Notes under the pieces: model-generated
Database searches by the model: none
Seen by the model: only the letters and a program-made list of their open reading frames with translations
What the model was told of the DNA's origin: nothing
Program-made: the position numbers and the translations under genes
In this document: positions 24,784-31,485 of the stretch, piece by piece
How positions within the stretch are numbered: the stretch's first letter is position 1
Layout: each line of letters starts with the position of its first letter
From: a virus
Virus record (IMG/VR): IMGVR_UViG_3300024265_000021
Span: 1 to 42,080 of that record
Length of the DNA stretch: 42,080 nt
Direction: 5' to 3' (one strand)

Positions 24784-25515
24784 TTACCCCCAAAGATTGT
24801 TAGTTTCGTGTTCTTTTATTTTCTTTATATCAGATTTTATAACATGACTTGTTTCCCAATGCCTAGACTTTAAGAAGTTGCCAAGTCCTGGAACGAACTT
24901 ACCATCTTCTTTAGTCCACTCACTGGTATCATTCATAACGCTTATGCGTGTCTGTATCTTCTTAAACAATGATAGTTCCGCTACTTCTTTATCGCTAGGT
25001 GCAAGATGTTTAGAACATTCAACCATTATCTTTTTGAATTCTTCTTTTTGAGTAGAGGGTTGCAGATGAGCTCTGTTTTGTGGATATGCTTCTCTAATTT
25101 TTTTAAGCATCTCTAATCTTCTTTCAGCGCTCTTATTGTTTGTAGCTTTTTTCTCTTTAACTTCTTTCTTTACTTCTACTTTCTTTGCTCTATGTTTTCT
25201 TACTCTATCTGCAGTGCTGTTTCTTTCTTCTTCATTTCTAATCATTCTTCTAGATGATATAGTTATATCATCATCAAATTCTACAGAAGCCAAATCATAT
25301 TTGTCTATATGTTTTATAAACTTATCTGCTTCTTCTTCTGAACAACCTATTATCATAGCCCAAGATTGCAGTGGCCTAGACAAAACCCCTGTTTCTTTAG
25401 ATGAGTGTAGTTGCTCTAGTACTCTCATCCAAGCGCCTTCCATCCACAAAGGATGACCTCTCCATTTCTTTGAATGTGCGTCCCAAAACCATTTTGACCA
25501 TACGAGTTTGCTCAT
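24784..25515 (-). CDS. DnaD-like replication initiation protein
   Basis: The ATG at 25515 follows GGGAGGAG, which decides it over an upstream TTG. The protein has 243 residues. The N-terminal 90 are a winged-helix-like domain of the phage replisome-organiser type (WSKWFWDAHSKKWRG, AWMRVLEQL, GVLSRPLQSWAMIIG). A basic linker TADRVRKHRAKK follows, and the C-terminal part includes VPGLGNFLKSRHW, as in DnaD/replication organiser C-termini. Next to a DnaC-like loader, it should bind the origin and recruit the loader-helicase complex. The origin is not identified inside this gene. Confidence 0.7.
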   Translation of the reverse strand: MSKLVWSKWFWDAHSKKWRGHPLWMEGAWMRVLEQLHSSKETGVLSRPLQSWAMIIGCSEEEADKFIKHIDKYDLASVEFDDDITISSRRMIRNEEERNSTADRVRKHRAKKVEVKKEVKEKKATNNKSAERRLEMLKKIREAYPQNRAHLQPSTQKEEFKKIMVECSKHLAPSDKEVAELSLFKKIQTRISVMNDTSEWTKEDGKFVPGLGNFLKSRHWETSHVIKSDIKKIKEHETNNLWG

Positions 25516-25554
25516 GTCTCCTCCCAAAGACTTGTTGTTTTTCTAACCAAATGA

Positions 25555-26442
25555 TTACTCCCCTGACGACCAATCTGAATAACTTGAATAGAAAGGTTCA
25601 AAGTTATTATTTGCTCTTTCTATTATATCCGATTTTTCTTTGTTTAATGTTTTTGCTAGGTGAGATACGTATTCTTCGATTCTTTCTTCTTTTTCTCTAC
25701 CACTACCTGTAGGATCAGTCAATATATTTTCTTTTTTAACAGTTATCTTTTTAGGTTTTGCTTTCGTAACTTGTTCTTTTGTTTCTACTATAACATCGTT
25801 AGGTGTACTGTCAGATACTGTATCATATTGTTGATGGATATCTCTTGCTTCCTCAACAGTAGAGAAGCCAGCTAGATGATCAGCAAATGTATCTCTTAGC
25901 GCCCATGACCTTGCTCTCATCTGTAGCATTCTTTTTGGATATTTATACCAAGGAGTGTATTGTTTGCCTTTAACATCGGTAGTAAAACACCATAAGTTGG
26001 CTATCTTTGCATCTGCAACTGAGAACTTATAAACCTTCTCATCATATCCTTTTCTCTTTATCTTGCAGATAGCACAAAAGTCATCTGTATAAACATCTGT
26101 TGATAATTGTTTCCTAGTCATCTTTGTTGAGTCGTAGTCACTGTTTGAATATGATTCTTTGAAAGACTCTAACTCACCAGAATCTCTAACAACTGCTATC
26201 ATCCCATCTCCCCATAAGACAGGCTTTCCATCTATAAGGCTTATGTTTTGAAGAGCTTGCATAGGTTTCATGCCTATTTCTAAACCCATTACCATTGTCA
26301 TGAACACGTATTCTTTTTTTGTAAGTTCGTCGGGTACTCTATCACCTCTTCTAGGTATCTTCTTTGCTATTGCATATCCCTTAGCTACGCCCTCTGCCAA
26401 TCTTTCTATATCTTCTATTCTAGTTATGCTTATAGATTTCAT
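25555..26442 (-). CDS. recT: RecT-family single-strand annealing protein
   Basis: I use the ATG at 26442 preceded by AGGAGG, giving 295 residues. The core follows the RecT phage family: MGLEIGMKPMQALQNI, then SLIDGKPVLWGDGMIAVVRDSG, then YPKRMLQMRARSWALRDTF and DHLAGFSTVEEARD. The C-terminal 80 residues are charged and variable. RecT binds single strands and anneals complementary DNA. It partners with the PD-(D/E)XK exonuclease upstream in the same operon. Confidence 0.82.
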   Translation of the reverse strand: MKSISITRIEDIERLAEGVAKGYAIAKKIPRRGDRVPDELTKKEYVFMTMVMGLEIGMKPMQALQNISLIDGKPVLWGDGMIAVVRDSGELESFKESYSNSDYDSTKMTRKQLSTDVYTDDFCAICKIKRKGYDEKVYKFSVADAKIANLWCFTTDVKGKQYTPWYKYPKRMLQMRARSWALRDTFADHLAGFSTVEEARDIHQQYDTVSDSTPNDVIVETKEQVTKAKPKKITVKKENILTDPTGSGREKEERIEEYVSHLAKTLNKEKSDIIERANNNFEPFYSSYSDWSSGE

Positions 26443-26460
26443 GTGTTCCTCCTGGTGTAA

Positions 26461-26479
26461 GCCCGTCATAAAGACGGGC
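26461..26479. other. Perfect hairpin between recT and the 85-aa gene
   Basis: GCCCGTC and GACGGGC are separated by ATAAA, a 7-base-pair stem with a 5-base loop. It lies upstream of the recT ribosome site on the leftward transcript. There is no U-run on either strand, so it is not a simple terminator. mRNA stability or processing is possible. Confidence 0.6.
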
Positions 26480-26486
26480 ATTAGAT

Positions 26487-26744
26487 TTAATTCTTTTTTT
26501 GTATAATTGGTGTAGGTGGTACGAATCCACCTTTATTGCCATCCTGTGACTGATTTAATGTTGCGCTGATGTATACATAATTGTTGCTTGCTAATTCTTC
26601 TGATGGTTTTTTGTCTGATAAGAAATTAAAAAGTTTCTTGTCTCTTGTAGGATCTCCGCCATCTTTTTTAATATGTTTCTTGATTTCTACTTTCTGTTGT
26701 TGACTTAATCCTTTTTCATTACACCAGTTTTCTAATTCTGACAT
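26487..26744 (-). CDS. Hypothetical protein, 85 aa
   Basis: This acidic-basic small protein lies between the exonuclease and RecT. The N-terminus is helical (LENWCNEKGLSQQQKVEIKKHIK) and the C-terminus is Pro/Asn-rich and probably disordered. No family recognised. Being inside the recombination pair suggests an accessory role, for example regulating the annealing protein. Confidence 0.6.
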   Translation of the reverse strand: MSELENWCNEKGLSQQQKVEIKKHIKKDGGDPTRDKKLFNFLSDKKPSEELASNNYVYISATLNQSQDGNKGGFVPPTPIIQKKN

Positions 26745-26745
26745 T

Positions 26746-27441
26746 CTAAGCTCCTTTTACTTTTTTAAAGCGTGATTTTTTGTGTTCTACATTATACCTA
26801 ACATAATTCGATAATAATTGCTTTGCAGATAATCCAAGTTTCTTTGTCATTAATCTTATGCTATTTGTGAAGTCGTTGTCTGCTACTCTGTCAAGAGTAT
26901 ACCACCTCGTGTAGAAATACAACATATTCATAAATTTACACATTGGCTCTTTGCTTATGTCTTCTATCAAATACTTATTAAATGTTACCTCTCCGTCTTT
27001 GTTAACACTCAGTGAAGCTACCCAAGACAATTTATCTATTCCAATTTCCTCTTTGTTGCATTCTGCTAAATTTGCATACGCTGCAAGTTGTAATTTCCAC
27101 CAAGGTTGAACAGCGTTCGATGTTTTAAAATCTATTAGCCCAATTCCATCTTCGTCTTTTATCGTTCCTACAAAATCAGGATGTCCTCTAAATCTAAGTT
27201 TGTTATTTATTAAGTTACCTTCTCCGAATATAATCTTAGCTTTGTTCTTTTCGAACCATTCTTTTAGTCCGTTTACGTAATTTGGATACTTTTCTTCTAT
27301 AAATGGACTCCAAGTACCGTTTAAAAAGTGATTTGCCCATAAGTGCACCATAGAGCCTCTCTCAGAGCATCCAGGTGGAAACCAATGCTTGTCTATGTGC
27401 AAGCAGCATATCTCTGTAACTGATGGAAGTGACGAGGCCAT
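26746..27441 (-). CDS. PD-(D/E)XK exonuclease, RecE/Cas4-like
   Basis: This 231-residue protein has the Cas4/RecB nuclease signature. RFRGHPDFVG carries the first Asp, GIGLIDFKTSN is the D-x-K, and WWKLQLAAYANLA is the QxxxY-like motif. An upstream Glu and the PPGCSERGSMVH N-terminus are typical of phage two-component recombination nucleases. It would trim one strand at ends to give the substrate for RecT. Cys pairs that would ligate a [4Fe-4S] cluster are not evident, unlike true Cas4. Confidence 0.8.
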   Translation of the reverse strand: MASSLPSVTEICCLHIDKHWFPPGCSERGSMVHLWANHFLNGTWSPFIEEKYPNYVNGLKEWFEKNKAKIIFGEGNLINNKLRFRGHPDFVGTIKDEDGIGLIDFKTSNAVQPWWKLQLAAYANLAECNKEEIGIDKLSWVASLSVNKDGEVTFNKYLIEDISKEPMCKFMNMLYFYTRWYTLDRVADNDFTNSIRLMTKKLGLSAKQLLSNYVRYNVEHKKSRFKKVKGA

Positions 27442-27451
27442 TTTTTAGCTC

Positions 27452-27727
27452 CTATTGAGTAAGACCATCTTTAACGACAAAATCAAGAGAATTTCCGTAT
27501 CCTCCCCTAATATCCATCTCAGTTCTCTCTATTGCACCACTTAGAATTTTATATCCAAAGTCATATGCCATAGTCATCTCTGTTTTTCCTGTATTACTAA
27601 CATCTGCTCTCTTAACTTTTACGAATGGAGCAAACTTTTTGCTTTCAACACTATATGAAAAACCAACAGTTCCAGAACTTACTATGATTCCTAGTGACAC
27701 AGCTGCCAAAGCCTTTTTCCATTCCAT
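27452..27727 (-). CDS. Secreted or membrane-anchored small protein, 91 aa
   Basis: A typical signal sequence is seen: positive MEWKK, hydrophobic ALAAVSLGIIVSSGTVGFS, then a polar mature region of about 65 residues with beta-strand character. The ribosome site GGAGGAG is strong. It lies between recombination and envelope genes in the early operon. An early protein that enters the envelope could act in superinfection exclusion; this is inference only. Confidence 0.6.
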   Translation of the reverse strand: MEWKKALAAVSLGIIVSSGTVGFSYSVESKKFAPFVKVKRADVSNTGKTEMTMAYDFGYKILSGAIERTEMDIRGGYGNSLDFVVKDGLTQ

Positions 27728-27757
27728 GTTCTCTCCTCCCCATTATTTTTACTACAT

Positions 27758-28531
27758 TTATATTATATCTAAATCAGCACATCTTCCCATTGCAAAATCT
27801 TTAAACGATTTGTCTACTAACGTATCTGTAGATATACTTTTAAATCCATTTCTTAGAGCCTCTTCAAGCAATGTCATAATAAATTTTGGGTCAATAAATA
27901 AAAGGTCTACATTCGGTAGCACTTTGTAGTACTTATCCCAACATCCTCCATCGTTGGGGCAAAAAGGAGATTCAGGATGCAAGTAGCTGTTAGGGTCAAC
28001 ATGAAGACCAGGCCCAACGCATTTCTTAATTATAAATTCGTCATCTAATGGAACAGTAGGCATATAAGGTTTGTCGTGTGTTCCATCTAAAATTCCACTT
28101 ACTAGATTTGTGTTACTAGGTGCAAAGAATATGTTGTATTCATACTGCACACCACAACTCTCTTGACCCAGTCCCGATGGAACAACATGTCCACATATTA
28201 AATCTCTGCATCCAGGATCCCATCTCATCCAATGTTCATATTGTATTCCACATGGATCGCACGGCACAGACATACCTATTGGTTTAAGCTCAGGTCCAGA
28301 TCCAGTTTCGTGCCAACCGAACTCACCAGTGATATCATTGTACCACATGTAGTGTTCAACCTGTATTCCAACATTTTGTACGTTTTGCCTCATAGGTTGA
28401 CGATGCCCTATTGTTCTTATTTCTGTTCCGTTGGAAGTTTTTGATAGACATAACAGTATAGCAACGACTACCAATGCTAATATTGCTAAATATATTATTA
28501 AAGATGCTATTGCTACTATTACTCCTTTCAT
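27758..28531 (-). CDS. Membrane-anchored Cys-rich protein with triple GIQ-E repeat
   Basis: It has 257 residues with one N-terminal span (VIVAIASLIIYLAILALVVV, residues about 4-28). Three repeats of about 40 residues start G(I/V)Q(V/Y)E(H/Y), at about 55, 93 and 126: GIQVEHYMWY, GIQYEHWMRW and GVQYEYNIFF. Several Cys are paired around them (PCDPCG, PGCRDLICG). The rest is an uncharacterised domain rich in Asp, Pro and Cys. It starts within the stop of the HTH gene (ATGA). A host-envelope role is likely; no specific function is claimed. Confidence 0.6.
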   Translation of the reverse strand: MKGVIVAIASLIIYLAILALVVVAILLCLSKTSNGTEIRTIGHRQPMRQNVQNVGIQVEHYMWYNDITGEFGWHETGSGPELKPIGMSVPCDPCGIQYEHWMRWDPGCRDLICGHVVPSGLGQESCGVQYEYNIFFAPSNTNLVSGILDGTHDKPYMPTVPLDDEFIIKKCVGPGLHVDPNSYLHPESPFCPNDGGCWDKYYKVLPNVDLLFIDPKFIMTLLEEALRNGFKSISTDTLVDKSFKDFAMGRCADLDII

Positions 28532-28707
28532 TTCTTCCTCCCTTTTTTTCTACTGAAAGCTTCTACAACTTTTAGATCGTATCTAATCAATCTACCTAGT
28601 GTTAGGAAAGATGGACCTCTGTCCTCTCTTCTCCATCTCCTAACTGTATCTAGTTTAACTCCTAATATTTCCGACACTTTTTCTTCTGTTATTATATTTA
28701 ATCCCAT
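28528..28707 (-). CDS. Excisionase/MerR-like HTH protein, 59 aa
   Basis: The pattern IITEEKVSEILGVKLDTVRR, then WRREDRGPSF and GRLIRYDLKVVEAF, is the HTH_17/excisionase DNA-binding fold. It is closely similar in plan to the 29143 protein. The stop overlaps the start of the membrane gene. As no integrase is present, it is more likely a transcription regulator or recombination accessory factor than a true Xis. Confidence 0.75.
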   Translation of the reverse strand: MGLNIITEEKVSEILGVKLDTVRRWRREDRGPSFLTLGRLIRYDLKVVEAFSRKKGRKK

Positions 28708-28714
28708 ATCACCT

Positions 28715-29158
28715 CTAAAAAGGAATTTCTTTGTCTAGTTTGTCTTCCCTAAGGAAAGTTGGTTCGACCATTTCTTTAGCGATTCTTTTGGAGAAGCCAG
28801 ATACGCTTTCCCCCTCTCTTGGTCCGTCGAGGTAAGTCTTATCAGAACTTTCTTTTTTAGTTGATAAGAACTTAACAGTATACCCAGTCACAGAATAGCT
28901 CGTTCTCTTAATTCCTTCGCCATCTTCCCATTCGTTGCTTCTAAGAGTTCCTTCTACAAATACCTTGTCTCCCTTTTTTAGATATTCGCTGCAAGCTACT
29001 CCTACTTTTCCGAACGCTACGACATTAAACCATTCTGTTTTGTCTTCGCTTCTATTTTGTGTTCCTACAGAGAATGTACAGAAGTCGTTCCCAGAGCCAC
29101 TTTTTTTTGTTTCTGGATCTCTTCCTAAATTACCTATTATTGTCATTTTGTTATACAC
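28715..29158 (-). CDS. ssb: Single-stranded DNA-binding protein
   Basis: Start is GTG at 29158 giving MYNKMTIIGNLGRDPE, which matches the SSB N-terminus better than the internal ATG at 29146. The protein has 147 residues with an OB-fold (FCTFSVGTQNR, TEWFNVVAFGKV, KGDKVFVEGTLRSNEW). It ends with a short acidic tip, LDKEIPF, like the DDDIPF tail that binds repair and replication partners. It coats single strands during replication and exonuclease/RecT recombination. Confidence 0.93.
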   Translation of the reverse strand: MYNKMTIIGNLGRDPETKKSGSGNDFCTFSVGTQNRSEDKTEWFNVVAFGKVGVACSEYLKKGDKVFVEGTLRSNEWEDGEGIKRTSYSVTGYTVKFLSTKKESSDKTYLDGPREGESVSGFSKRIAKEMVEPTFLREDKLDKEIPF

Positions 29159-29340
29159 GTTGTCCCCTTAGCTTTATTGTTTAGGTATTCATACAAATCG
29201 TCTTCGTCGTATCTTATTGTTTTTTGTATTTTTATAAAGGGAGGGCCGACCCTCTTAGCCCTCCATGATCTTAATGTTTCTTTTTTTATCCCTATGATGG
29301 AGGCAACCTCCGAAGCCTCCAAAAGGTTTTTGATTTCCAT
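29143..29340 (-). CDS. Excisionase/AlpA-like HTH protein, 65 aa
   Basis: LLEASEVASIIGIKKETLRSW with RAKRVGPPFIKIQKTIRYDEDDLYEYL is a full HTH_17 domain with the wing. It overlaps the SSB start. It is one of three similar small DNA-binding proteins in this operon. Likely role: regulator of early or late promoters, perhaps at the 11-base repeats. That target is a guess. Confidence 0.78.
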   Translation of the reverse strand: MEIKNLLEASEVASIIGIKKETLRSWRAKRVGPPFIKIQKTIRYDEDDLYEYLNNKAKGTTCITK

Positions 29341-29350
29341 TGTCCCTCTC

Positions 29351-29410
29351 TTACATTCCTACTATTGCTATCATCACTGCATAGAATAAAAAAGGTGCTA
29401 AAAATAACAT
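29351..29410 (-). CDS. 19-residue hydrophobic micropeptide
   Basis: The ORF is MLFLAPFLFYAVMIAIVGM with AGGGAGA seven bases before ATG. It is almost entirely one membrane segment. At 20 codons the ORF alone is weak evidence, but the ribosome site, the fit between neighbours and the many similar peptides elsewhere in this genome support translation. Confidence 0.4.
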   Translation of the reverse strand: MLFLAPFLFYAVMIAIVGM

Positions 29411-29420
29411 TGTATTCTCC

Positions 29421-29612
29421 CTATTTGATTATATTGTACATGTTAGGACTATTTAATGATAAAACAAGATTTGCAACTTCTGTTATGGCGTCAAGATCAT
29501 CTGCTATTTCATAAACTGGATTGCTTGATTCTTTTGTTATGTCTTGTTCAGATACTGATATTACAATGTGGTGTTCATTTTCTCCAACTGTTGCTTCATA
29601 TCTTCTTGACAT
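29421..29612 (-). CDS. Hypothetical protein, 63 aa
   Basis: This acidic protein starts MSRRYEATVGENEHHIVISV and has GGGAGGTG before the start. It has a probable alpha-beta form and no motif I recognise. It lies between an RHH protein and the 19-residue peptide and is part of the first, regulatory portion of the early operon. Confidence 0.6.
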   Translation of the reverse strand: MSRRYEATVGENEHHIVISVSEQDITKESSNPVYEIADDLDAITEVANLVLSLNSPNMYNIIK

Positions 29613-29638
29613 CTCAACACCTCCCTGTAATGAATACT

Positions 29639-29806
29639 CTAAAACTTTTCCTGGTCTAGGTATGTACTAATAAGGTTTGAAGCTATTTTCTGCATCGAAG
29701 TCCTTTCCTCAAATGCTCTTATGCGAAAGTTCTCCCATACTTTAACAGGAACTCTGACCGACACAGATTTGTATACGTCTGGTTTTGCGTTGCTATCTTT
29801 GCACAT
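29639..29806 (-). CDS. Ribbon-helix-helix DNA-binding protein, 55 aa
   Basis: KSVSVRVPVKVWENFRIRAF then EERTSMQKIASNLISTYL is the strand-helix-helix pattern of Arc/CopG/ParD-type repressors, which bind DNA as dimers through the paired strand. The ribosome site is G-rich (GGGGGG), nine bases away. It probably regulates the early operon or the control regions nearby. No toxin partner is seen, so an antitoxin role is not supported. Confidence 0.72.
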   Translation of the reverse strand: MCKDSNAKPDVYKSVSVRVPVKVWENFRIRAFEERTSMQKIASNLISTYLDQEKF

Positions 29807-29840
29807 ATTATATGTCCCCCCACATTTTATCCATCTAGAT

Positions 29841-29978
29841 TTAAAAGATTGATCTTACTATATTTGTAAAGAAGTTAATTGTGTCTAGTATTAAGTTTGG
29901 ATTTAGCTGACTTATAATATCATATGTTGGTATTTCTGGTAGCATGTGTAAGTCTGGTACTATAGGTAAGTTAATCAT
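29841..29978 (-). CDS. Small hypothetical protein, 45 aa
   Basis: MINLPIVPDLHMLPEIPTYD then a hydrophobic helix LILDTINFFTNIVRSIF. Its start overlaps the stop of the preceding gene (TAATG) with AGGAGAAG upstream. The end could be an amphipathic membrane-binding helix. No family recognised. Confidence 0.55.
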   Translation of the reverse strand: MINLPIVPDLHMLPEIPTYDIISQLNPNLILDTINFFTNIVRSIF

Positions 29979-30247
29979 TATCTTCTCCTAGTCTTTTTAG
30001 CATGAGATCTTTTGCTGCATGTACATCCACCTGAACATCCTGAAGTATTTTCATGTGCACCTCTTTTTGCTTCTTCTATCAATTTTTCTAGTTCGTTCAT
30101 GTCCACTACTACTTTTCCGAATAATTTAAAAACTAAGTTAGTGTATCTTTTTTCTTGTATCCATCCGTATACTGTTCTTGGCCTTACTGGCATCAGTCCT
30201 TCTTCTAAAGCTTTAGTCAGAGATTTTAGTACTCGTTTCTTTGGCAT
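29978..30247 (-). CDS. Excisionase-like HTH protein with basic Cys-rich tail
   Basis: The 89-residue protein contains PVRPRTVYGWIQEKRYTNLV then FGKVVVDMNELEKLIEEAK, a helix-turn-helix with wing of the excisionase type. The tail has CSGGCTC and a KKTRRR end, suited to DNA contact and perhaps a metal. It is the third such HTH gene in the operon. AGGAG precedes the ATG. Confidence 0.65.
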   Translation of the reverse strand: MPKKRVLKSLTKALEEGLMPVRPRTVYGWIQEKRYTNLVFKLFGKVVVDMNELEKLIEEAKRGAHENTSGCSGGCTCSKRSHAKKTRRR

Positions 30248-30283
30248 TTTGTGCTCCTATAGATTCTATATTTCCGTGTTCGT

Positions 30284-30799
30284 TTATAATTGAACTGATT
30301 TGTCTCTTTCGTAGTAGCCAAGGTATACAGCGTCAAAGAATTCTCTTGCCTCGTCTAATTCAAAATAATACTCAAGTATATCGGCTATAGCGTATATACA
30401 TTTTTCTCTATCAGTAAATAATGTTCCGTCTATGTTCTCTATTTGTAATAGAAGATGCTCAGCTTCGTCTAGTGGTCCCTCAACGTAATCTATGTCTAGT
30501 CCGTTTACTTCATAATCGTGAATGGCTTCGTCTAATATTTTTGCTACTTCTATTATTCCTTTAACATCAGATATCCTAGATGAGATATAGCTAGTAGCTA
30601 CTTTTAGTTCAAAGGTACGATCCCTTAAGTTCTCTACTAGCCTGCCATATTTACTTGTAAGACATTCTTCGTTGATCACATCTCCTCTTTTTATCATCTG
30701 GCTTATCTTCTTAGAGTAGTCTTCTAAGTCATACTTGCCTACTAACAATCCGTATACATTTTCATTTGAGTTGGTTTCTTTTCTAGTAGTCTTTTCCAT
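30284..30799 (-). CDS. First early gene, hypothetical helical protein, 171 aa
   Basis: It lies directly after the leftward promoter at 30843-30871 and would be the first protein made. It is strongly acidic and helical (LEDYSKKISQMIKRGD, ADILEYYFELDEAREFFDAV). I do not recognise it. First genes of early phage operons often counter host functions, so an anti-host role deserves testing but cannot be read from the sequence. Confidence 0.65.
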   Translation of the reverse strand: MEKTTRKETNSNENVYGLLVGKYDLEDYSKKISQMIKRGDVINEECLTSKYGRLVENLRDRTFELKVATSYISSRISDVKGIIEVAKILDEAIHDYEVNGLDIDYVEGPLDEAEHLLLQIENIDGTLFTDREKCIYAIADILEYYFELDEAREFFDAVYLGYYERDKSVQL

Positions 30800-30842
30800 C
30801 TTTACCCCCTATTTGAAAGCGTTTTACGTTATGATTGATTAC

Positions 30843-30871
30843 AATATGCTACAGATAGCGTTCCATGTCAA
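30843..30871 (-). promoter_or_regulatory. Leftward early promoter
   Basis: On the minus strand, TTGACA (30871-30866) is 17 bases from CATATT (30848-30843). The -35 is perfect and the -10 matches four of six. The expected start is about 40 bases before the first early gene. The spacer contains CTATCTGTAG, related to the CTACAT sites elsewhere. Confidence 0.7.
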
Positions 30872-30904
30872 GTACTTTTTTAAAAAAAGTTTATTTTTAT
30901 TTAG

Positions 30905-30932
30905 TTGACTCTTAAAATGTTATTGATAAGAT
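30905..30932 (+). promoter_or_regulatory. Promoter of small RNA 1
   Basis: TTGACT (30905-30910), 16-base spacer, TAAGAT (30927-30932). No gene follows before the hairpin terminator, so the product would be a short RNA. It diverges from the leftward early promoter about 35 bases away. Confidence 0.6.
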
Positions 30933-30938
30933 GTCCAA

Positions 30939-31010
30939 GTGTTCTTTCTGTGCCTCGAAAGAGGCAACCCCACAAGCCCCGTATTCGCCTCAGATACGGG
31001 GCTTTCCTTA
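30939..31010 (+). ncRNA. Candidate small RNA 1 (two hairpins)
   Basis: The start is predicted seven bases after the -10. A first stem TGCCTC/GAGGCA with a GAAA tetraloop (30951-30966) is followed by the linker ACCCCACA, then a perfect 10-base-pair stem (30975-30984 with 30994-31003) and UUUCCUU. The length is about 70 bases. The C-rich linker and loop could contact G-rich ribosome sites. The U-run is weak. It could also be the leader of a longer transcript. Confidence 0.5.
30975..31010 (+). terminator. GC-rich hairpin, probable terminator
   Basis: AGCCCCGTAT pairs perfectly with ATACGGGGCT across a 9-base loop and is followed by TTTCCTTAT. The stem is strong but the U-run is interrupted, so read-through is possible. 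Confidence 0.6.
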
Positions 31011-31021
31011 TATAATAAGGA

Positions 31022-31060
31022 TGTAACAGAAATGTAACGGTAGTGTAACATCCATGTAAC
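31022..31060 (+). repeat. 11-base iteron array B, TGTAAC orientation (4 copies)
   Basis: TGTAAC begins at 31022, 31033, 31044 and 31055, exactly 11 bases apart, in the same orientation as 1700-1749. It is followed by the same GTAGAAGAAAGAAG purine tract. The array lies 12 bases after the small RNA 1 terminator and about 430 bases before terS. Confidence 0.9.
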
Positions 31061-31091
31061 GTGTAGAAGAAAGAAGAGAGAAGAAAGAATA

Positions 31092-31113
31092 TATAGAATA
31101 TAAATATTCTATA
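31092..31113. repeat. Perfect AT-rich inverted repeat
   Basis: TATAGAATAT and ATATTCTATA are separated by AA, giving a 22-base near-perfect palindrome. TATAGCG follows, as after the similar palindrome in region A. A dimer-binding site or unwinding element is possible. Confidence 0.8.
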
Positions 31114-31303
31114 GCGAAAACTGGATTGATGTTTTCTTATTTATAAATAAAAAGACTTGTATTTGGTGTAGGGCAATAGTAGCATGCAAGACATACGATA
31201 CTTATTCCCCTACAAAGCCCTGTCTTCTTTGTTCTACTAACCTAGCAAAGTCGATGGGGTTTTGTTTTCCATTAGTTTTTTCCTTAAATATAATAAATAG
31301 CTG

Positions 31304-31332
31304 TTGACAACACTATGTATATAGCGTATAGT
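31304..31332 (+). promoter_or_regulatory. Strong sigma70-type promoter of small RNA 2
   Basis: TTGACA (31304-31309), exactly 17 bases, then TATAGT (31327-31332). CACTAT and ATAGTG flank the spacer as inverted repeats and could be an operator. The next ORF is 160 bases away, beyond a strong terminator, so the main product should be a short RNA. Confidence 0.8.
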
Positions 31333-31338
31333 GCTATT

Positions 31339-31428
31339 TCAACTATGAGTTTGTTTGAAAAAAGTCTCTACCTCCTAAGAGAGTAAAAGTCCTCCCTTCT
31401 AGCGCATTAGTCGGGGGGATTTTTATTT
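31339..31428 (+). ncRNA. Candidate small RNA 2 with anti-Shine-Dalgarno loop
   Basis: Predicted start about 31339; end in the U-run near 31425. A stem TCTCT (31365-31369) with AGAGA (31378-31382) exposes an 8-base loop, ACCTCCTA. That loop contains CCTCCT, the sequence by which 16S rRNA binds ribosome sites. The terminator stem begins with a second CCTCCC. The RNA could pair with AGGAGG sites of phage or host mRNAs. No reading frame with a ribosome site is seen inside. Confidence 0.6.
31385..31428 (+). terminator. Strong intrinsic terminator of small RNA 2
   Basis: AAAAGTCCTCCC (31385-31396) pairs with GGGGGGATTTTT (31413-31424), a 12-pair stem with G-U pairs, and inner CTA/TAG pairs in the loop. 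Its 3' side is a T-run. The A-run on the other side may let it work in both directions. Confidence 0.85.
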
Positions 31429-31456
31429 CTACCCACCATTATTTGTCAATTTTTCC

Positions 31457-31485
31457 TTGACAACACGCTACATGTATAGTACAAG
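31457..31485 (+). promoter_or_regulatory. Promoter adjoining terS
   Basis: TTGACA (31457-31462), 17-base spacer, then TACAAG (31480-31485), which is weak. The spacer holds CTACATGTATAGTA, the operator-like motif also seen at 39838. Transcription would begin within a base or two of the terS ATG at 31492. Confidence 0.5.

Noticed and set aside
26461-26479. Hairpin before recT as a terminator
   Set aside because: There is no U-run on either side, and the downstream genes have no promoter I can see, so termination here would silence replication genes.
29639-29806. Antitoxin of a toxin-antitoxin pair
   Set aside because: The RHH protein has no adjacent toxin-like gene; neighbours are a 63-residue and a 45-residue protein without toxin motifs.
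31163-31208. Imperfect GTAGGG/CCCTAC hairpin as a third RNA gene
   Set aside because: There is no clear promoter or terminator around it and the stem has a mismatch and a bulge, so it stays only a possible structure.
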